Shown here piece by piece: positions 33,956 through 42,149 of a DNA stretch of 64,000 bases. The notes under the pieces were generated by a model. That model worked only from the letters and a program-made list of their open reading frames with translations, ran no database searches and was not told the origin of the DNA. Source of the stretch: Laccaria trichodermophora (lineage: Eukaryota; Basidiomycota; Agaricomycetes; Agaricales; Hydnangiaceae); the NCBI GenBank assembly GCA_018417955.1, contig JACTVC010000029.1, positions 434,001 through 498,000 of the forward strand, in the 5' to 3' direction. Position 1 is the first letter of the stretch; the number at the start of each line of letters is the position of its first letter. The position numbers and the translations under genes were made by a program.

Positions 33956-36299
33956 CAGGCTTGTTAGGAAAGTGGTCACATGACCAATTTCTTAAAATAG
34001 CAAAAAAAAAAAAAGTTGCAGCCCTGCACTCTAGCTTCTAGAATCTATTTGAATTATGTTCTGAAGTGCTCCCATTGTGGAGATATGATGTAAAAGACTT
34101 TCAAAAGTGTCGCATTTTTTTTTGTTTTTTTTGCATTTTTCTCCATGAAAACAAAACCAAACAACATAATTTCAGTATATTTAGAAAGTTAAAAGAAAGG
34201 GCTACAATTATTTTATTGTGGGAAAAATGACCAAAAAAGGAAGGTGCATGTAGTGTGTGCTTGTTCATTAGAAAAGTTTGTAGTCTCCAGCTTTTTGACA
34301 CTACAAAAGATTTGTAGTGTGCGCTTTTTCATTAAAAAAGTTTGTAGTGTCTGCTTTTTGAGACTATAAAAGATTTGTAGTCTGTGCTTTTTCATTAGAA
34401 AAGTTTATAGTGTGTGCTTTTTCATTAAAAAAGTTTGTAGTCTCCAGCTTTTTGACACTACAAAAGATTTGTAGTGTGCACTTTTTCATTAAAAAAGTTT
34501 GTAGTGTCTGCTTTTTGAGAGCTAAAAAAGATTTGTAGTCTGTGCTTTTTCATTAGAAAAGTTTATACTGTGCGCTTTTTGAGAATACAAATGATTAGTA
34601 GTGTCCACTTTTTCATCAAAAAAGTTTGTAGTGTCTGCTTTTTGAGACTACAAAAGATTTGTAGTGTGTGCTTTTTCATTAGAAAAGTTTGTAGTTGACA
34701 TGTAGTTTATAGTGTCCCTGACTCTGTATAGGTTCTGGGGGATGTGGTTGAAGGATTGACATGACCTTACATATTGCCATTGCTGCAGTCTATTCCTTCA
34801 TATTGATAGCTACTGTCCTATCTCAAAAGACACTTAGGTTCATGGAGATATGGGTTGAAGGATTCACATGACCTTACATATTTCCATTGCTTCAGCATTA
34901 GTTTTTGACATCATGCCCAGTTGGCTTTCAGACCATGGAATGCTATTGTAGTTCACATGTAGTTTATAGTGTCCCTGACTCTGTATTGATTCTGGGGGAT
35001 GTGGTTGAAGGATTGACATGACATTGTATATTGCCATTGCTGCAGTCTATAGCTGCTGTCCTATCTCAAAAGACAGTTATAGGTTCATGGAGACATGGGT
35101 TGAAGGATTCACATGACGTTACATATTGCCATGGCTGCAGCATTAATTTTTGACATGATGCCCAAGTTGACTTTCACATCAGGACAGGCTATTTTCTGCT
35201 TTCACATTGATAGCTATTGGCCTGTCCCAAAGATATGTCCCAAAGATAGTTATCAATATGAATAGCCTCCCCTGGTATGAAAGCCAACTGGGCATGATGT
35301 CAAAACCCAATGCTGCAGAAATGGCAATATGTAAGGTCATGGGAATCCTTCAACCCATATCTTCATGAACCTATAACTTTCTTTTGACATAGGACAGTAG
35401 CTATCAATATGAAGGAATGGACTGCAGCAATGGCAATATGCAATGTCATGTCAATCCTTCAACCACATCCCTCAGAACCTATACAGAGTTAGGGACACTA
35501 TAAACTATGTGTGAGCTACAAACTTTTGTAGTCCCAAAAAGCAGACACTACAAACTTTTTTAATGAAAAAGCGGTCACTACAAATCATTTGTAGTCTCAA
35601 AAAGCAGACACTATAAACTTTTTAATGAAAAAGCACACACTACAAATCTTTTGTACTCTCAAAAAGCGGACACTATAAACTTTTCTAATGAAAAAGCACA
35701 GATTACAAATCTTTTGTAGTCTCAAAAAGCAGACACTACAAACTTTTTTAATGAAAAAGTGCACACTACAAATCTTTTGTAGTGTCAAAAAGCTGGAGAC
35801 TACAAACTTTTTTAATGAAAAAGCACACACTATAAACTTTTCTAATGAAAAAGCACAGACTACAAATCTTTTATAGTCTCAAAAAGCAGACACTACAAAC
35901 TTTTTTAATGAAAAAGCGCACACTACAAATCTTTTGTAGTGTCAAAAAGCTGGAGACTACAAACTTTTCTAATGAACAAGCACACACTACATGCACCTTC
36001 CTTTTTTGGTCATTTTTCCCACAATAAAATAATTGTAGCCCTTTCTTTTAACTTTCTAAATATACTGAAATTATGTTGTTTGGTTTTGTTTTCATGGAGA
36101 AAAATGCAAAAAAACAAAAAAAAATGCGACACTTTTGAAAGTCTTTTACATCATATCTCCACAATGGGAGCACTTCAGAACATAATTCAAATAGATTCTA
36201 GAAGCTAGAGTGCAGGGCTGCAACTTTTTTTTTTTTTTGCTATTTTAAGAAATTGGTCATGTGACCACTTTCCTAACAAGCCTGAAATACCAGAAATAT

Positions 36300-36945
36300 T
36301 GCCCTAGGGAAAAATGAAATACCAAAAATATCGCCCTAGGCAAACAATAATATATAGCCCTGGAAAACAATGAAATATCAAAAATATCACCCTAAGCAAG
36401 CAATGATATATAGTCCTGGACCAAAAATATTGCCCTAGGCAAGCAATGATATATAGCCCTGTAAAACAATGAAATATCAAAAATATTGCCCTAGGCAACC
36501 AATGATATATAGCCCTGAAAAACAATGAAATATCAAAAATATCGCCCTAGGCAAACAATAATATATAGCCCTGGAAAACAATGAAATATCAAAAATATCA
36601 CCCTAAGCAAGCAATGATATATAGTCCTGGACCAAAAATATAGCCCTGAGGAACAATGAAATACCAAAAATATCGCCCTAGGCAAGCAATGATATATAGC
36701 CCTGCAAAACAATGAAATATCAAAAATATAGCCCTAGGCAACCAATGATATATGGCCCTGCAAAACAATGAAATATCAAAAATATTGCCCTAGGCAACCA
36801 ATGATATAGACCTCTGGGGAAGAATGAAATATCATAAATATCACTCTGGGAAGCAATGATATATAGCCCTGGGGAATAATGAAATATCAAAAATATCGCC
36901 CTAGAGAAGAAATGATAAATAGTCCTAGGGAAGAATGACAGGATC
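36300..36945. repeat. 56-bp satellite, right arm of FB-B
   Basis: Inverted counterpart of the left array (GAAATATCAAAAATATCGCC + CTAGGCAAGCAATGATATAT + AGCCCTGGAAAACAAT). It has more units than the left side and no MITE. Confidence 0.85.
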
Positions 36946-37316
36946 CCAAGTTGAATGACATAAGGTAGGCAGAATGAAATAAGACACATATCATTTCATT
37001 TGCCTAGCCATTTCATTTCATATTTTTACTTGGCTGCAAATAAATGACTGTGCAGGCAATTGACTCTAAGTTATGATAAGTAGTGGTGCCCACTAGTGGA
37101 TAAAGTTGAAGTAATACCTATCACTAATTGAGTTTATGGCGCAAATCTACGTGCATGGAGAAACGATGAAGTTGTTGTGCGACCGCTTATAGAGGCAAGT
37201 CGTTGTTTTTCTTTTCAAAGCGTTGGTCGTACTGAACATTATGTAGGATTTCTAAGTAGGTGGTATATACACGTTCTCTAGCTTAAAATTGAAATGATAT
37301 ATCAATGATTGCAGAA

Positions 37317-39120
37317 TCAGGCTTCTTGAACCCAAAGCTGAGAGGACCGCTTCCAGACACCCACAGGACAGTATATGGTGGTCAAGTCACGCAAGGCTGT
37401 GCTGCACGTTGTTACGAAATCACGAATTTTTGAACCACTGATGACACTGCCAGTGTAAGCTTCACCATCCAAGTGCCAATGTGGGGTAACGTGTAGCTCC
37501 TTAGCATTGGGGAAGATATGCACCCAGTCAAGGAGTCGGTCCTGAAACGCCAACGTAAGTAGCAAGAATCAAACAAGAACAAAAGACTTACAGAAGCAGC
37601 AAGATCAAAGGAATCGACCATGAATTCTATGATCTTGACTCCTGGCAGACGAACATCGGTAGCGCGATCACAAGTGCAAAATTCTTGAGGATGGTCAACA
37701 AAGTGGTTAATGTGGTCGGAGATGCGTGACGGGAGGCGAATGACAAGCTTCAAATCCTTAAATGGATGTTTGGCAAAAGTGCCCAAAGTCGCAATAAGGG
37801 TGTTAATGCTTGAGCAAAAGGCATCTTGTGTTGGATTAGGAGAGGAGTTGGGTGCCTGGATGAAGCACTGCCGAAGGCGGGTAGTGTCCTTGAATTTTAG
37901 AAGGCGGTAGTTCGAGCTTAGGTACAAGTAGGAGAGAAGTGGTAGAGAGAGTGTGGATCTTGAAGGAGTGAGTGGATGCCCCTTGTTCGTCTGGGTAATG
38001 AGAAAGAGGGTCTCAACTTGCGAGTGCCTCCGAAAGAAACCAGGATTTACCGAGAAGGTGACATGCATAAAGGAGTGTATTGTAAGCCTCTCCATCCAGG
38101 GAAAGTTCGCAATGGATAAAATATTATCGCAATCCTGTTGCATTCGACAGTCTTCTACCTGAAAATCCTCGATTACAGAGCTTGCATTGAAGAGGGTTCT
38201 GTAAACCTCAAATAAACTTGGAACTCGTGCAAAATCGGCTGAGACAGCCAATGAACCAAAAGCTTTGTTTGGAAGTCGGCGGAGATGTCGGGTAGGACGA
38301 ACAGGTCGCGCAGAGAGTGATCGCTCTGGAGGTTCAAACGGAGTCCTGGTAATGCGAAGGCCATAGCAATTATCTTTGACAGTTGCAAGGGTTGTGATAA
38401 GCGATATTGCGGTTCTTGTGTCATGTAAAAGCACCTCTTCATCCTCATGAAATTCAATAGAAAGGGTCTTTACTCGTGGGGTAGTTGCCAGCAAGCGTCA
38501 CAGTTGCTTCCCATACTCGACGAGATGGAACAAGTTGCATGTGAGGGATATTTCATCGAAAAGCGGGATGTTGGAGAGAAGAAGGATGGCCTGAGGGGTG
38601 ACATTCTCAGTCACAGAAACACGACCATCGCCTTTAATGATACTGAGACGAATGAGGTAGACGCGAGCGGCCAGAGCTCGCATTCTGGAGTTCAACTGCA
38701 TTGCCATGGTAAAGAGATCAGGATCCGTGAGACCTTCTAGGATCAAGTCGATAAGTTCGTTGGAGAGATCGAGAAGAGATGTTGAATGGGGAGTGGCTGT
38801 GGAAGGAACAGATGAGTTCTCGTTGGTTTCAAGGGACCTCTGTCGTTTCGTGGCAGGCGAATCCCCATTGGTCTAAAAGTTCCTCAGTACAACACCCACA
38901 ATATGATGAACAAAGAGGGCTTACATCTCCATCCAGAGTTCTCTTTGCAGAGCATTTGAAAAGAGAGGAAGAAAGCAGCCCTTGGAACGCGGAGCGAAGA
39001 GGCCGGGAGACCTGTATATATGGATAAGTATACAGGCTCAACCAGAAGATAATACAGAATACGTACCCCCCCAATGAACGCCGCCGGCAGCGTTACTTGT
39101 GGAGTTGAAGGAAAAAGCAT
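37317..39120 (-). pseudogene. F-box protein with one in-frame stop
   Basis: Exon 1 begins MLFPSTPQVTLPAAFIGG (39120). Exon 2 reads SRPLRSAFQGLLSSSLFKCS. Exon 3 has SPATKRQRSLETNENS and then an F-box start: LLDLSNELIDLILEGLTDPD + LFTMAMQLNSRMRALAARVY. The frame is open to EYGKQL, then TGA at 38498-38500, and continues in the same frame as RLLATTPRVKTLSIEFHEDE through about 290 residues of F-box-type C-terminal sequence (FPWMERLTIHSFMHVTF, FFRRHSQVETLFLITQTN, GVKIIEFMVDSFDLAAS). A final intron leads to DRLLDWVHIFPNAKELHVTP and a stop at about 37317. F-box proteins are substrate receptors of SCF ubiquitin ligases; the C-terminal part has LRR-like L/I spacing. The single TGA (probably from CGA) suggests a recent pseudogene, unless it is an allele or a sequencing error. 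Confidence 0.65.
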
Positions 39121-39564
39121 GTGTACAGGAAAATAGGTTGGATAATGAATTCATCAAGGCGAGCGTGGTAGGCTATTTAACCGATTCCGTGGTCAGACAT
39201 GCAAACAATGACGTTTACGCCTGAGATCTGTAAATGTCGGGAGCAGCCTTGAATAGGGAACTAAAAGACAATGAGCTATAGAAATATTGGTCACCAGACG
39301 CAAAGACAAACCTTGAAGCTTGACAGTTAACACAACGAAAAAGTGCCAGTGGGTTTCGACAACGGTATCCCCTGATGCACACAATTAGAGGCGGCGGCGG
39401 CATGAGTCATCTGCTGTCGAACTTACTCCACCATTTAGTCCATTTTTTGTTAGGTCCATTCTTCAATCACCCCTGGACAGGAACTTAGATCTTTTTTTTT
39501 TGTCCTTGGGGTTTCAGGTTCAATCGATTCCTATCGAGAAACTCGGATACAGAAATTACATTTA
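39121..39564. other. Intergenic, no gene seen
   Basis: A T10 run is at about 39491-39500 and a short GGCGGCGGC run at about 39392. Overlapping short minus-strand readings here have no family resemblance. Confidence 0.4.
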
Positions 39565-39875
39565 CTTGAAATACATATATGTAAAATACAGGAGCAGAAA
39601 ACCATAGGAAAAGGGCGACTGAAGATGAGGAAGGAAAGAAGGAAAGAAAGAACGAATTTGAAGCGCTATATATCCGACGGGCTTTAGGGTGGGTGTTTGA
39701 AATGCACGTGCTTTGATGAGTGGAGAACTCGCCCTAAAGTGTTCCGGTTCAAAGTGTTCTTGCCTGTCAATTGTCCCTTTCTTCCTTTCTTTATCCACTT
39801 GCCTATCCCTCCTTCCGAATAAGCCTTCATATCTTGCCTGCTTCTTTCTTCTCCGTAGTTATAGTTACATGTAGA
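39565..39875. repeat. Hairpin repeat M2 (inverted copy of M1)
   Basis: The core on the plus strand reads GCGCTATATATCC, GGCTTTAGGGTGGGTGTTT, GCACGTGC, then ACTCGCCCTAAAGTG. In reverse complement it aligns with 16745-17045 including the E-box-like GCACGTGC and the flanking purine/pyrimidine tracts; CATGTAACTAT is found at the far end of both. It lies upstream of the WD40 gene at 40221, as M1 lies upstream of the WD40 gene ending at 14873. Confidence 0.6.
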
Positions 39876-40220
39876 ATATTTTGTACAGTACTCCTCATTG
39901 ATCTATACAAATCAGAGAACTAAATACAATAAGCTGCCGTACATACATACTCGTCGTTGATCCATCCAAATCGGAAAACTAAATACAATAAGTACACAAT
40001 AATAACGAGACATACAGTTGGCGATGGAAATGGAGAAGACATACAGTTGGCATGGCATATCTTCGGAGCTACCTGTGTCGATTTAGCGACCCACCCTGCA
40101 TGCAATACATGTCACGTAGGTGTCTCAATTATTGTGTCATTCTCACATAAATGAACAGCTAGAGGGTTAAGCAATGCCAAAACTGTATCACCCACACCGC
40201 AATCAAAGTAGCCACACACC

Positions 40221-41838
40221 ATGAACTCCAATCCAATCCCGGAAGTAAGTCTATCTGTTTTGTGCCAATTTTCTTCTGAAATTTGACCTTTGTCTTTTCA
40301 GTTCAAATGCAAATATACGCTATCTAAACATACCAAGCCAATCAATACTCTCCAGTTAAGCAAAGACACACAGTTACTGTTGAGCGGTGGTAGGCCTTCC
40401 CTCAATGTCTACGTATCTCACACAACTAATGACTCCGTTTGTTAGCCGATGATGGGATACCCCTCATCTGGGACATCGTCACCGGAACCCTCAAGCAAAC
40501 TATTTCCGTCGTCTTCAATGGCCCTATCTCGACTGCCACTTGGACCCCTATCGCCCCTGAACGGACGGTCACAACCTTTGTGTTCGGATGTGCCGATGGA
40601 ACTATTTTCGTCTATAATCAAGGCCAAGAAGACGTAGATACCCTTTCTCTGCTCATAAGCTACTCACCGATCTTTGTAACAGGAACTCTATCGCATGGCC
40701 TGTGTTGTCTCAGCCCACAATGGCCGCATCGAGGCCCTTGCATTTGATATCCATCACCGTCGCCTTGCATCTGCTGGAGATGGCAGTGCGAAAGTATGGC
40801 AAATGGATACAGGTGGTAAGATTGTCCTCGTTTACATTGTATCATTAACTCAATTGTTTTGTTAGGTCATCTCAAACTCCTTCATACACTTCCTCCCAAG
40901 CCATTCATTGTCCGAGGTGTCTCCTTCCACGAAAGGGGTTCACGCCTGTTGGTTTGTTACCTGGAGTCACATGAAGTGTATGTTTCGTTATTCCTATTTT
41001 AATGCCGGTGGAACCTCTTATTGCATTTACCAGATTATGCATGAAAATTGAGAGTTGGACGAAGGAATGGTCCCAGCGACTCGTCACTAGAATGTAGGTG
41101 CCAGTAATTCGCCGTTTTTCACTTTATAACAGGTACTTCTAGTGGTGCCGCCACAATTTCCGGTGACGGCGGGATGTTGATCGTCTCAAATCTTGTTGAT
41201 GGGGTAGATACTTATGCCATCCCCCCCCAGGAGCCTCTTCGCTCATTTCGTCATCCCATCAACCACAACGTTCCTTTGTTTGTCTCTTCTCTGGCAGGCT
41301 CTTCCCTCATTGTGGTCGGAAGCGATAATGGACGTCCCCGCATTTATGATCACCACACGGGACACCTGTCGGGATCATTGTACCACGGGGAAGGTAAGCT
41401 CCTTCCATTTGAATTTGAATAATCTCTTACTACGGAATGGTAGATTTGACCCAGATTGTTGATGTACGTTGTCGCATTATCTCTGTCCTCTCCTGCTCAT
41501 CTGAACTTGCGAAGGCTACCTTGGATAATGGAGAATGTATCATCGCAACTGGATCGTCCAATACCCAAGATATCAACATCAAGGTCTGGACTCAAGTCAA
41601 GGTAACAAACAGCTGAGTTTGATGGAGTTTCAGTATTGACGGATGCCAATAGGACAAAGTCGAGTCTGAAACATGCATCGTGCCGCCCCCTGTTCAACCT
41701 TCAAGCTTTTCTTTTCTCCAAATACTTTTTATGATTCTCATTTGCTGTGTTGTTCAGGCTATTCTATTAAGTGTTCCGTTCGACAAAGTACCCGACTATG
41801 TAGCTAAGAATGCCGCTGCCATCCTTGACCTTATGTAG
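40221..41838 (+). CDS. WD40-repeat protein with C-terminal membrane anchor (copy 3)
   Basis: It starts MNSNPIPE followed by an intron, exactly like copy 1. Then come KCKYTLSKHTKPINTLQLSK, LLLSGGADDGIPLIWDIVTG, GPISTATWTPIAPE, FVFGCADGTIFVYN, VVSAHNGRIEALAFD, LASAGDGSAKVWQMDTGG, ATISGDGGMLIVSNLVDGVD, SLIVVGSDNGRPRIYDHHTG and DINIKVWTQVK. The last exon has VQPSSFSFLQILFMILICCV, one hydrophobic segment near the C-terminus, then DYVAKNAAAILDLM and a stop at 41836. The exons I joined are in phase through GT-AG introns (one acceptor at 41132, ACTTCTAG, is preferred over an upstream one that gives a stop). It is followed on the same strand by the Spt5-like gene. Confidence 0.7.
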
Positions 41839-42112
41839 CCACTGTATTTACGAACTTGTCAAATTGCATGGTCACGTGATATTTGAGCACTGGCCCTAAA
41901 GTCAACTCGGATAAAATGGCTGGCAAATCGATATCAAGCTTCTTTCCAATTTCTGTGTACCATCCTTGTAGTTGTTCGTAAGTTCCGTATCCGATAGAAA
42001 CGTTTGTGCATCGTGTAGATCCCAAATGACTATAATGTAATATGTGAATACCAGGGAAACATGGAACTAGAATACAGTCAGAGACCAACGAAACGTAGGA
42101 AACTCCAGGCAT
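41831..42112 (-). CDS. Small hypothetical reading, doubtful
   Basis: A 93-residue reading MPGVSYVSLVSDCILVPCFP...GPVLKYHVTMQFDKFVNTVA fills the gap between the WD40 gene and the Spt5-like gene, overlapping the former's stop by 8 bases. The composition is protein-like but no family is recognised and it has no intron. It may be the antisense of a promoter region. Confidence 0.2.
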   Translation of the reverse strand: MPGVSYVSLVSDCILVPCFPGIHILHYSHLGSTRCTNVSIGYGTYEQLQGWYTEIGKKLDIDLPAILSELTLGPVLKYHVTMQFDKFVNTVAT

Positions 42113-42149
42113 GTTCTTTTCCTTCTTCTGAGGTTTCAGAACAAAGCTA

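Larger units (their letters stand above)
32575..37098. mobile_element. Giant foldback (palindromic) transposon FB-B, complete, 4524 bp
   Basis: The left end reads GAGTGGTGGGCACCACTTAT. The right end, in reverse complement, reads CACTAGTGGGCACCACTACT. Both lead to TGCCTGCACAGTCATTTATT and GCAGCCAAGTAAAAATATG. The flanking direct repeat is GATAAAG (32568-32574 and 37099-37105). The arms contain a 56-bp satellite (32780-33960 left, interrupted by a MITE; 36300-36940 right). After it come a GGTCACATGACCA block, a GAATTATGTTCTGAAGTGCT block, CTTTTTCATTA-AAAAGTTTGTAGT repeats and a centre at about 34930-35230. The centre has a local direct duplication (about 34690-34900 and 34945-35110, sharing GTAGTTTATAGTGTCCCTGA). 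No transposase is encoded. It is inserted near the 3' end of the same Tnp2-type gene as FB-A. Confidence 0.9.
22906..37203 (+). pseudogene. Tnp2-type DNA transposase, split by two foldback insertions
   Basis: The N-terminus (22906) has a Cys-rich start RPRLCFCTAFRCNGR. Exon 1 ends at 23515; exon 2 (23573-23665) ends VIANVSQMPCN at the first insertion. From 29908 the reading resumes in frame: FILRLIKHVLRLAAPS, TCPVCSFLYPP, YDAFNPFHNKAAGKSASVGS, GAVPGPKQPSLEGLNPF, GRRSREAIIPTVNDLPGSRK, HSANMFCSLCHL, LLRLCYWDPVNWVVIDGMHN and LFLGLVRHH. These are hallmarks of the basidiomycete Tnp2-like (Transposase_21) proteins. After a frame change near 31300-31390 comes YKRHMTAYLKSLRELCP, ALHIPDFLRRFGPMHGWWMF and PFERLIGILQKVKTNFKMG. 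A third part, LIPGLIRQIIEVG, ends KQTDDK at the second insertion (32574) and continues VEVIPITN at 37105. In-frame TGA codons at 31737, 32094 and 37129 show that it is dead independently of the insertions. CACTA-like or Plavaka-like affiliation cannot be settled by eye. Confidence 0.8.
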
